A DNA stretch of 64,000 nt from Straminergon stramineum (Eukaryota; Streptophyta; Bryopsida; Hypnales; Calliergonaceae): the NCBI GenBank assembly GCA_963920665.1, contig OY987265.1, positions 40,801,001 through 40,865,000 on the forward strand, read 5' to 3'. A model generated the notes under the pieces. It saw only the letters and a program-made list of their open reading frames with translations. It had not been told where the DNA came from and did not search any database. Shown one piece after another: positions 49,601-59,566 of this stretch. The translations under genes and the position numbers were made by a program. Position 1 is the first letter of the stretch. Each line of letters starts with the position of its first letter.

Positions 49601-50159
49601 TGGACAAATATCAGTTTTGAACGAGAGTACATGGGAGTCTGTTCGTGTGATTTGTGCGATTATCACAAAGATTCTGGTTTTGCTTACTACAAGTACTTGG
49701 GAGGCTTGTCAGTCCTGTGTATTGCAATTACAAGCTACTGTATCTTTGCAGGTAGATGCAAATGTCGGTGCATCCCAGGTTAACTACAGAGAGAGTATGT
49801 CCAAACCTGCCACTGTTAATAATAAGCACAAGAAGCAGTCTGGAGTTCAAGGCCAGTTTGCAGAGATTGAAGCTCGTTTTGAGCCATTGGAGGCAGGATG
49901 TGGATATGAATTCAAGAGTGAAATCAAGGGTGGATCTGTGCCGTGGGAGTACGTGCCTGGTGTCGTGAAGGGGTTGGAGGAATGTCTGAGCAATGGGATC
50001 TTAGCAGGCTATCCAGTGGTGGACGTTCACGCTGTGTTGCCGGATGGGTCATACCACGAAGTTGATTCCAGTGTGCTGACCTTCCAGCTGGCTGCCAGGG
50101 GTGCATTCAGAGAGGGCATCTCCAAGGCTGGTCCCAAGTTGCTGGAACCGATCATGAAG
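46684..50159 (+). CDS. SCO1: Chloroplast elongation factor G, 3'-incomplete, possibly pseudogene
   Basis: Encodes the plastid GTPase that drives ribosome translocation. Exons: 46684-46948, 47402-47565, 47689-48012, 48161-48306, 48464-48966, 49316-49587, 49752-50159. All introns are GT-AG and phases agree, giving 694 codons. The first ~85 residues are a Ser/Ala/Arg-rich plastid transit peptide. GTPase motifs: AHVDAGKT (exon 2), RGITIT, then DTPCH in place of the invariant DTPGH (Cys codon 47773-47775), and NKMD at 47926. Domains II to IV follow, to EPIMK. The terminal ~85-90 residues (domain V) are missing: the GT after 50159 opens an eighth intron, but no matching exon is seen before the next gene, which starts about 850 bases on. 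Other family-conserved positions also differ (QSGVQGQ, RDETNQT). Either the last exon lies past a very long intron or this is a decaying copy. Confidence 0.85.
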
Positions 50160-51004
50160 GTGGGTTTTCCTCGTTCTGGCCAGAATTCCCGTGAACATGC
50201 GTGTAGTTGGTCGAAACAGTTAAATTAGTAGTCCTGCTGGTTGGTGCAGGGCAGTCAGTTGATTGCTCAGGTCTTTTTCTGCATTACTGTATTTGGAAGA
50301 CTAGGTTGTCAATTGAAACCTTAATACCGCTTGAACCCTAAGGATGTCTGACGGTATAAGTTGTTTCCTTAGCGTCGAGTGTAGGTTAAGGTAGGGGATC
50401 CTCACTCTGTCACTTCAAGCCTTTTACCCAATATGTAGGTGTGTGCTTCATTGGGATTGCACAGTAGAACTATGGAGCGATCACCACGAGTGCAAGAACC
50501 AAACCTGTTGAGGGCAAATTTTTATCACTAGGGATGAATTTCTTGTGCAATCATTCGAAGGGGAAGGTTGATAATTGAAATTTAGACTAACTCATTTCCA
50601 TTCAAAGATGAGTGGCCAAAGATATAATTTAGCTAGTCGTGCTTACACCACTTGCTGATAAATCCATTTAAGTATATGAATAAATTATATGAAATTAGGT
50701 TGAGTTGCTATCGGTAGCCAGGGTCATTATAGAAGAGAAGGTGGTATTATTAGTCTTTTCTACCTAAATGTTTGGATTCAGGGTGACAGTTTGAAAGGGG
50801 CTATGGAGTCTGGAGTTTGAGGAAGATTGAATTGTTCTGAGATTATTGGCCGTATGCATACAGGAGTACCCAAGCACAAAGGACATGGTCATGGGTCTGT
50901 TCCTAAGTTCTCCCACTTCAACATTCGTCAGGCTAGTCACTACGTGTCTCCCACGCAAAGCTTTATCTTACTCCGCGTTTTGCTTCCATTTTGTCATACG
51001 TTCC
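50160..51004. other. EF-G intron 7 or 3' flank; YrdC 5' region
   Basis: Reading on from exon 7 gives a stop at 50226-50228. No EF-G domain V sequence is seen in any plus frame. An upstream in-frame ATG for YrdC exists at 50846 but the extra 53 residues are not conserved-looking. Confidence 0.5.
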
Positions 51005-51997
51005 ATGGCGCCCTCAGGCTTCTCTCCCACCGTGCTCTATCGCCTGCGCCCTTCTGTCCCCTCTTCCATTGCAGCACTCCGCATCCTGCCTTCTCCCCCC
51101 TCCTCTACTTTTCCCGCCTTTGCATCTGCCCAATTTGGTCCCACAATTGGCTCTTGTTGGAAGTTCAAACCTCAGTCTCTTTGGGGTTTAGGGTTTAAAG
51201 TGCACAACGCAAGCTCTAGTCTTGGAATTGGAGCTTCCGGCTCTTGCTGGAAGCTTCGGGTTCATTGGGGTTGGGGTTTAGGGTTTAGGGTGCACAAGGC
51301 AAGGGGAGGGGTGCGACCATGCTCGGGGAAAATGGAGCATGACACTGTGAGCTCTGGTGTGGTGGTGCCGGCGCAAGAGGAGATTTATGGTGAAGCTGTT
51401 AGGGCGTTAGGGAATGAACTGGTGGTGGCGGTGCCAACTGATACGTTGTATGGCCTCGCGTGCGATGCAAGCTCGGCTGCGGCGATTCAGCGTGTGTACG
51501 AGATCAAGGAGCGGAAGCTGAGTAGCGCGCTGGCGGTTTGTGTGGCGGATGTAGACCAAGTGGGTGATTATGCCAATACAATGCACTTGCCACCCAGGCT
51601 GTTGGCATCGTTGTTACCGGGGGCGGTGACATTGTTGCTTCCGAGGCGCGATAGTGGTAGACTCTCGCCGTCATTGAACCCTGGGGTGAAGAGTATTGGC
51701 ATTCGCATTCCAGAGAGTGTTTTTATCCGGGGCTTGTCAAGGGCGTTTGGTGGGGCGTTGGCATTGACGAGTGCAAATACAAGTAGCCATACAAGTACTG
51801 TCCAGATTGAGGAATTCAAGCATCTGTGGCCGCACTGTGCATTCGTTTTTGATGGAGGTAAGTTGCCCGGGGGCCGAGCGGGATCCACCATTGTTGATCT
51901 TTCGCAAGAAGGGGTGTTTAAAGTGGTTCGGCCTGGTAGCATGTTGCAGAAGACTAGAGAAACCCTCATGGCATTCGGGTTGCGAGAATCGTCATGA
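51005..51997 (+). CDS. YrdC/Sua5-family threonylcarbamoyl-AMP synthase, organelle-targeted
   Basis: Intronless, 330 residues from the ATG at 51005. The family joins threonine, bicarbonate and ATP into threonylcarbamoyl-AMP for the t6A37 modification of ANN-decoding tRNAs. The catalytic domain (residues ~125-325) shows VAVPTDTLYGLACD (141-154), the Lys-Arg pair IKER (167-170), SLNPGVKSIGIRIP, Ser-Asn in LTSAN (254-258) and GSTIVDL (303-309); these include the KRSN residues that bind substrate. Residues 1-109 are Ser/Pro/Arg-rich and plausible as a transit peptide, but part of that stretch is a tandem duplication, so translation might instead start at Met110 (51332). Plant relatives I know have introns; a single-exon form suggests a retrocopy or a lineage trait. 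No damage to key residues seen. Confidence 0.88.
   Translation: MAPSGFSPTVLYRLRPSVPSSIAALRILPSPPSSTFPAFASAQFGPTIGSCWKFKPQSLWGLGFKVHNASSSLGIGASGSCWKLRVHWGWGLGFRVHKARGGVRPCSGKMEHDTVSSGVVVPAQEEIYGEAVRALGNELVVAVPTDTLYGLACDASSAAAIQRVYEIKERKLSSALAVCVADVDQVGDYANTMHLPPRLLASLLPGAVTLLLPRRDSGRLSPSLNPGVKSIGIRIPESVFIRGLSRAFGGALALTSANTSSHTSTVQIEEFKHLWPHCAFVFDGGKLPGGRAGSTIVDLSQEGVFKVVRPGSMLQKTRETLMAFGLRESS
51148..51308 (+). repeat. Tandem duplication with telo-box in YrdC N-terminal region
   Basis: GGCTCTTGTTGGAAG near 51150 to GTGCACAACGC, and GGCTCTTGCTGGAAG near 51239 to GTGCACAAGGC, spacing about 90 bp (30 codons, frame kept). Each copy contains GGGTTTAGGGTTTA. In the protein the copies read GSCWKFKPQSLWGLGFKVH and GSCWKLRVHWGWGLGFRVH. 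Confidence 0.88.
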
Positions 51998-52308
51998 TCA
52001 ATTTTTGAATTAACTTGGCAATTAGAGGACCAAGTTTCCTTGCCATGTACATAAGCATTCACATATTGGAAACCATGGGACATCTTGGGGTCATACTCCA
52101 GAATATTCCAGTGGAGCGATCACTGTACCAAGTTTTTGTATGCCAATGCGATTCAAATTGAATGGGGTTTCACCTTGAGTTTTAAATCCCTAGAATGGGG
52201 GATTTGAAGGTGTAGACTTCAATGCAGTGACGTAGGAAATCATTTTGTAGCATGTGGATTCAGATTCTTGAGTATGTAGATTTATGGATCTGAGTACCCG
52301 TGTATGAA
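51998..52308. other. YrdC 3' flank
   Basis: Presumed 3' UTR and spacer. A clear polyadenylation signal was not identified. Confidence 0.4.
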
Positions 52309-53245
52309 AAAACCCTAAATGCCCCAGGGGACCAAAAGTGTCCACATAGTTTCAAGTCCAATTCAAAGTGTTGTGTAACTTTTGCATCTCATGTTTGATT
52401 TCATCAAACTTGTTGAGAAATTTGTGCTCTCTTCTAGTTTGTGGTAAAATTTCCTGATTTTTTGGAAGCCAATTGAAGTCTACAAGTTCAATTTGAGTTT
52501 ACTGAATTGCATTTGATATTTGCAACTTTGGGGGCTTGTATCCTTCATCCAATCTTTGTTTTCTATAAAAAATTTATTGGTTATGTTCCCCTTGAAGTTT
52601 AGTTATTGTGATAAGAAATTTATGCCAGTCCAAGTTGTTTTGAATGTTTGGGAGCAATTTGAAGTTCAAAATCTCAACTTTTTTGGATTACAATAAAATT
52701 TGGCAACTTGTTTCTCTTTATACAATGTTTGTTTTCAATATTAGTTTTTGGAAAAATTGTGCATATTAGTCTAGTTTGTGTGAGTAAAATTTCACATGAA
52801 TCCAAGAAGTTATGAGTGACTAAGAAGCATTATAGTAGGAGGTTCAAGTTTTGATGTGTTTTGGCAACTTTTCTTACTATTTTTTGACATTTCAAAGCCA
52901 TTTTGCAAACAAAATGAGCCCATTGAATGATATTTTCTTTCACCAATGTGTTTGTATATTGGTTTTGAATCACTTTATAGTTTAAAGTTTTTTCATTTGA
53001 GTAGGTTTAGAAATCGAATTTCACTTCCAAATGTGTTGCTAGGAAAATTTTAGTATCCTTTTTCAACACTAAAACATTATTATCTTGCAATCTATGTGGC
53101 CATTGACTCCAAATTTGATTCACATCATCTAAAACTCTTGCACTACAAGATTGTACAATTGAGATTTATAACAATTAGATCTATAACACTTCAAAAGCAA
53201 TGATGTTTTCAAACCCCCCAAAGGCCTTGGGCTTTTAGGGGTTAA
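52309..53245 (-). mobile_element. ~940-bp TTAACCCC-ended element, copy A
   Basis: Inverted relative of 56430-57397, similar along its length. For example CCAAAAGTGTCC near 52332 pairs with the complement of 57360-57375, and the end GGGCTTTTAGGGGTTAA pairs with TTAACCCCTCACTGCC. The right end keeps TTAA (53242-53245). The left end is eroded (AAAACCCTAAATGCC). No ORF, hence non-autonomous. Confidence 0.75.
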
Positions 53246-54842
53246 TTGAGTTTTATTTGTTGAGTTTTAATGGAGTTTTATTTGTTGCTATGCAATTATC
53301 AAAGTTGAATGCAAGGTCAAGTTTTCATTTTGGTTTCCTTGGAAGGTACTAGTAATCCTAGAATACATGGAAACACTATAAAGTAGAGTGAATTTAGTGA
53401 TTCTTGCTTATTCATGATCATGGAATTGCCATATAACCTCTAATTTGGGGATTAAATTACTTGGAATGTAAATTTTTTTCTCTGAGGGTGTTGTCTCATT
53501 GGTCATAAAATCTTTGTAATACCATTCAAACACACTTGTAAATGGCAGACCCTAAACTCTATATAAACAAAATGGGGGTTAATCATAAATGGGTCAACTA
53601 TTGTATTGCCATGGTAGAGACTTCCTTGCAAGAGGCGACCTAGAAAGAAATACTCGAGTAAGATTATTCCTATTCAACTCATTTATAGACGCAAAGCACA
53701 AAAATGTCAAAGGTTTGTGCAATCCTTTGTTGTTACCCCATTGGATATGATGTGCTTGGACAAAAAGTAGATAAGGAACTATACAATTTTGAAACAATTG
53801 AAATTTACCATTCATCATACTTTGATAGTTTTATTTTTTTATTATTTAGCATTATTTATTAAAATCATGGATAAATTGTGAAAATTACAAACCCAAAGAT
53901 CAACATTTTACATATAAGAGTCTCTAGTAGCTAAATGAATGTACACATAGTAGATTGTGAAATTAGAAGAATCTAGACATGAGATCTTCATTTTTGTAGG
54001 TTTGCTTTTTGCTTTCCACGTTGACATGAACTACTTAAGAATCTTGTTCAAGATCATGAAGGACTAAATGAAAAAGTTGGTTACCTTGTTGAAGAATTGA
54101 CAAAAATTGTTTTTTCAACATGTTGGGATGTACTTTGATTTGTTTAGCAAGGGTAGTAAGTTCTTGATAACATTCATAATCTACCCAGTGGATGTGGGGG
54201 CTTTGGAAAGTAATATATAGGTTGAGGTATCTCAATGCACTTCCATCCAATGAAGTCTTGCTACGAATTGAATCTCAATTTCATGCTTTATAGAATATGG
54301 AGTTGTTGAAGAATAGTAGTTACTAACTTGCTATGCTTGATCAACGCTTCTAGTTCTTTAGTCAACAATAGCAACATTTCCCAAATCACATGACGAACTT
54401 TATTTTTCAACTTATGAATTTTTGAGATGGTGCAAAGATGGTGTTTTTTTATAATTTGATGAAGCTTTATATTTCTGCATTCATCCATTTCTGGGAAAAA
54501 AAACATCTTTCAATTCTATTCTTGTACTTTTCCATCTAAATTGATGTTTTCATCTGTATTTTGTAAAGAAAAGGAATCATTTGGCTAGAAAAACACTACT
54601 TTTATTTGGCAACAAGTAGAGCGTGATTGCAAGAAAGATTGGTCCTAATATTTTGCATCACGTTCAGAGTGACAAAGTTGTTTTCTTCTATAACTTTTGG
54701 AAGTAGAGCTTGATGAACTTGAAATTTTTATTGGAGATGGCTAACTTGATTTTAATTATATCCCTTATTTTTTAGAAATTAAAAAATAATAATATTTAAA
54801 ATTCAATTTTGCTAATTTGTCACACTTTGGGATTTAGGTTGT
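53246..54842. other. Spacer between inverted TTAACCCC elements, left part
   Basis: No gene recognised. Minus frames of 71-74 codons here lack family features. Confidence 0.4.
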
Positions 54843-55293
54843 TTTAGTACTAGGGAGTATCCAAAATTAATGATTTAGAGCTGAAATTCTTGTGGTCTAT
54901 TCCCATAGTAGGATTACATGTGCCTACTAAAGGGAATCTAAAAATACATTATTTTATGGCCTCTATGTTTGTGCAAATAGGGCTCCCTTACGTGCACACT
55001 TCTAAACATTGAAGATGGTTTTGATTTCATCTTTTTGGTAAAATACTATCACCATGAAGTCCTCACAAATTTCCAATTTTTAGGGGAGTTTTGTTCACGA
55101 TTTTCTATTTATTATTTATTTATACCTCATTGTATCTATTTTTTTGTGACAAATTGTCTTCTTTTTCAAATAGTACTATTTCAATACGTACTAGTAATCA
55201 TAGTACTCAAAACGGTACTTTTAGCCATTGATTTTTTAAATCAACGGTTGAGATTTTTCGGTTTCTTAGTACTAGTAGTACTCCTAGTACTAA
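54843..55293. mobile_element. 451-bp MITE-like element with TTAGTACTAGG ends
   Basis: Left end TTAGTACTAGGGAGTA and right end, inverted, TTAGTACTAGGAGTAC. The inverted ends have one single-base indel. No ORF of interest inside. A TTA/TAA target duplication would suit PIF/Harbinger (Tourist-type), but TTA is also part of the repeat, so the superfamily is unsettled. Confidence 0.5.
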
Positions 55294-56010
55294 GCTCAGA
55301 AATTATTGTTTGGGCAAAACACTACAAAAACTGAATAGTCTCTCTTACAACTACCTTGAAGATTGATTTTGAAATAGTGCAATGTATAAAATACCCCAAT
55401 GATTGATCATAGCATCTATTTTGTTATACCAATTGCACCTTCCTATATGCAAAATTAGAATTACCATAATGGATTATTCTTTTTCCCTTGTCCATTTTCT
55501 CCCTTGTAGAACTCAAGCTTACATAAATTATCTAAACATCTAAACATATTTGTCTCTCTAAAAATGTAGTTTTTTTAATCCAAGTAGGATGACTATTTGT
55601 CTTGTGAGTATTGTACATTCACAATACTCATAGTATGATAGTATCACTAATTAATCAATTCATTTATTATGCAAAACCACAAGATGTGGTGTGACTCTTA
55701 AAGACTTGCAATTACTAAACCACCAGGTTAGCCCTTTAGGTATTATTGCTTAGACCTTTCAAAACTTCTATATAGAAAAATTGTTACACTTATTCAAGTC
55801 ATTATCTCATCCATCCAAAAGTAATAATATTGATACAATTTAGTAGTGGAAATAGTACCTTGTCTAGAATAATAGAACTATATTGGTGGTCTACTATCTT
55901 GGATATTTGTGTTTAATTGTAGAAACTATATCAATCAATATTTTGCAAAAAGAAATGGAGTTGAGAAAATGAAAGGCTTGGTGAAACTATATTGACCTAA
56001 GAAAAGTCTA
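55294..56010. other. Unassigned
   Basis: No gene or repeat structure recognised. Confidence 0.35.
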
Positions 56011-56310
56011 GGAATTTCAAGGTTTATTTCAACCATATGTGAGAATGACCTAGTGCAAGTCAATTGGGAAATCTCCAAAAATCTTAGGGACAAATCCAAG
56101 ATGAAGAATTCAAAGGTTTATTTCAACCACGTGTAAGAATGACCTATTACAAGTTCAAAAAAATCCCTCCAAATCCTATGGACCAATCCAAGATGAAGAA
56201 TTAATTTAAAGGTTTATTTCAACTATGTGTGAGAAATGACCTAATACAAATCTAAGAAAATCTCCATAAATCTTATGCATCAATCCAAGATGAATTTTTA
56301 GGTTCATCTC
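56011..56310 (+). repeat. ~94-bp tandem repeat, three copies and a partial
   Basis: GGTTTATTTC recurs at 56021, 56115 and 56211, with a variant at 56301. Each unit also has GAATGACCTA-type and CAATCCAAGATGAA words. Non-coding. Confidence 0.88.
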
Positions 56311-56429
56311 AATTCTCAAATATGTTTGAGAAATAATCACAAGGAAGAGAATTGTGGTGTTACATATTTGTACCTCTGACTCAATTTGAAGATCTGGAGT
56401 TGGTGCAAAAGTATTGTAGGTAGAGCCTC

Positions 56430-57397
56430 TTAACCCCTCACTGCCGAAGGCCCAAACGGCTCCAAAAATAGCATTCCTTCTGAAGTGTTATAAATATAAA
56501 TTTTAATAAGTTATAGAGATCTCAACCGTACGATCTTGTAGTGCACCTGTATATGGCTTTCAACAAATTTGGTGTCATTTAACCGCATAGATTGAAAGAT
56601 TATAATGTGTGGAAAGTGTTGAAAAAGGATGCTGAAATTTTTCCAAAAACACATTTTGAGGCAAAATTCGGTTTCTAAATCTACTCAAATGAAGAAACTT
56701 TAAACTAATAAGTGATTCAAAATCAGCATACAAACACATTGATGAAAAAAAATATCATTTAATTGACACATTGTGTCTACAAAATGGCTTTGAAATGTCA
56801 AAAAACAACAAGAAAAGTTGCAAAAAACACATCAAAAACTGAACCTACTACTTCTAAAATGCTTCTCAGTCACTCATAACTTCTTAGATGGTTATGAAAT
56901 TTTGTACACACAAACTACACAAGTATGCGCAACTTTTCCAAAAAAATTATTGGAAACAAACATTGTATGAAGAGGAAACAAGCCGCCGAAGTTCACTCCA
57001 ATTCAAAAATATCAGGATTTTGAACTTTGAAATTGTTCCCAAAAATTCAAAACAACTTGGATTGGCATGAAAATTCTACCACAATAACTAGACTTCAAGG
57101 GGAACACACCCCAATAAATTTTATTGAACAAAAACATTGGATGAAGGAGATACAAGCCCCTGAAATTGCAACCATCAAATGCAATTTGGTGAACTTGAAT
57201 TGAACTTGTGAACTTCGATTGGCTTCCAAAAATTCAGTACATCTTGGATTGATCTGAAAATTTTACCACACAAATTAAAAGAGAGAGCAAAACTTTTCCA
57301 ATAAGTTTTATTAGCTTCGGACATCTGATGCAAAAGTTACAGGACTTTGAATTTGACCTGAGGACACTTTTCGTCCCCTTCAGCGGTGAGGGGTTAA
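56430..57397 (+). mobile_element. 968-bp TTAACCCC-ended element, copy B
   Basis: Left end TTAACCCCTCACTGCCGAAG and right end, inverted, TTAACCCCTCACCGCTGAAG; the match runs about 21 bases with two differences. TTAA is present at both outer edges. Better preserved than copy A and in opposite orientation. No transposase frame. TTAA plus CCC ends are the hallmark of piggyBac-type insertion, but superfamily identity is unproven. Confidence 0.8.
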
Positions 57398-58469
57398 TAT
57401 CAAGAAGGTTGTGGATAGACGATTGCATCTTGATTTGGAAAACGAAGCTTAGTTTCTGGAGAAACTAACAAGAGATGTTGTCGCAGTGATGCCATTCCAG
57501 ATGCAACTTGAACTTTGGTCATTCTATGGTGGAATGTACAGACTCAAAATATCTCCAAATCGGAAGGACATTTGCAAAAAACTGAGGGGACCCAAGGACT
57601 AAGAACACTTGACACATTATTTTTAGTCCTTATCCCTTGTAATGCATATTTGCTTGTTATTTAGTTCACTGCAGCGATGGTCAACAAAACTTTTAATTAG
57701 TAATCCTTATTCCTTAGGTCGTACTTTTAGGTCTTAAGTCTAGAGTCCTTTGATGTAGCAGTATACTTGTACACATGCTTAATAGAAAAGAACCAAGGTA
57801 AACCTGCCTATAACAGGCAAAATGAGTGTTTTGCCCTATTACAATTATCAAAGAAATTCAAAGACTATCTTTCTATACAAAGACAACTGTGAGAAAAAAG
57901 AAAGCAATTGAGATTTTATTTTTTTGACAAAGTATGAATTTCTTATGAATTTTTGAAGTGTGCTTACCAATTGGCCCAAAAGAGTTTGTAGACTTTCCCA
58001 AAACCAACAAAAAGTGTATGCATGATGGCCATCCTACAACCCAAAGCGGTCAAATGTTTTCTAACATGGGTACAATATTTCCTAACATGGCCAGAACGTG
58101 AAGAATGAAAAAAATCACTTGCTTTGATGAATTTATATTGAAAAGTTAGAAGTTCCTAAAACAGGCACTAATAACTCCATCACCATCACCCAAGCCATTG
58201 ATTTTGGTCACTAGCCAACCTAATGTAGTCCTAATCTTATTTATTAGAGAAAGTCTGTCATGGGTTGATGTAAGACTCTAATGGGTCATTTCCTAGGTGC
58301 ATGTCATGGATGATTTGCCTGTAATAGGTAGGTTTACCTTAAATCTATTGAAGCACTGTCAATGCTTGCGGTATCAAAAAATGGGCAACTCACACTGCTT
58401 GCCCTTGAGTCCTCGGTGATTCATGCTGAGAATGTGGTTTAGGGGTGTTCGTTTCTTTACAGGAATTGT
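57398..58469. other. Unassigned
   Basis: No gene recognised. Two similar phrases about gain of AACCTGCCTATAACAGGCA (57802) and CCTGTAATAGG (58318) suggest minor repeats. Confidence 0.35.
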
Positions 58470-58995
58470 GATTAGCACTACATGTCTTTAAGATATAATA
58501 TGATCATCAACAAGTGTTTCTGTAGTGCTACGTACGTGCTTACAATATCGTCATTAACTGTCGCTCATGTCCTTACATCAAAGCTTCTACGTTTAGGTAA
58601 AATGTGATCAGCACTAAAGTGTTAAGAGAAATCGTGTCTCAAAGTTGGGTACGTAGGTAGAATACACTCAGTAATCGTGTGCTTGGATTAACTGTCAGAA
58701 GAGCTTGGGTGCTTAGGTGTAGTGTTTGATCAACTCTTGTGTGCTTAATAAAAAGGCGTCTCAAGCCTTCGGTGCTTATGTAGAATATAATAATCACCGT
58801 CTCTTGTGCTTTGATACAAATGTCATCATTTCTTCTATACTTAGATTCAGTACTGTAGTAGTCGTGTGCTTAGAGAAATTGTCCTCATAGCAGTTGTCTT
58901 TCGTATATTGCAGTCAACAGTCATTTGCTTAGATAGAAGGTGATCAACGTTGTTGTGCTTACGTAGAAATCATTCTACATTTCTATACTTACTTT
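58470..58995. repeat. Degenerate ~32-bp tandem array
   Basis: About 14-16 loosely spaced copies of a unit near GTGCTTAGGTAGAATGTGAT, for instance at 58611, 58707, 58772, 58865, 58927 and 58958. Spacing varies from 27 to 50 bases. Confidence 0.6.
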
Positions 58996-59075
58996 TGACT
59001 TTTGATTTCTCAATATTTCAAAGACAAGTTTGTTATTTGTATATTATGCTGACTTATAGACAGATTGGTTTAGAA

Positions 59076-59566
59076 TCATGTTTCAGGTCCTTCTGTTATT
59101 ATTTCAATGAGCATTAATTCTTCTCTACAACTGATTGCTTTTCCCGTGCAATTGCATAGCTCAAATTCTTTACAACTTTCGAAGCCCAACATCCCTCTGC
59201 ACAAGTTGAATTTTACAAAATTCCCCGCTTCGAAGCCTTGGTTTGTGAAATGATGATGCTCCTTCGAACCCGAAGCTCCTGCGTGCGCCTTCATCCGAAG
59301 CCTTCGTGAACGAGCAGCGGAATTCGGCACAGGTGTCGTCCAACACTGTATAAGGATGGAAGGCGCAGGCGGAGGTGGGATTGTGGGAAGTGACTTGTGA
59401 GGAAATTGAGGACGAAGGATGCTTCGGGAGGAGGAGGAGGAGGAGGCGAGAGTATCTTATTACGCCCGCCAGCTAAAAGGCGAGGACGCCGGCGGCACGA
59501 AGCAGACCTCGAAAAATGCTCCAGAGTGGACGCTTCTGGTTGAACCCTCTGGATGATTTTCCTCAT
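59076..59566 (-). other. GC-rich block with possible first exon, minus strand
   Basis: Locally GC-rich. A 91-codon minus frame (59566-59291) begins MRKIIQRVQPEAS and is Arg-, Ser- and Leu-rich with a run of seven Pro, like an organelle-targeting N-terminus. An overlapping 84-codon frame (59330-59076) is in a different phase. No domain is recognisable. It could be the 5' end of a gene or a fragment of one. No downstream exons were recognised. Confidence 0.25.

Noticed and set aside
50764..52083. Minus-strand ORFs across YrdC (64 and 171 codons)
   Set aside because: Antisense of the YrdC coding region, whose plus frame has all family motifs.
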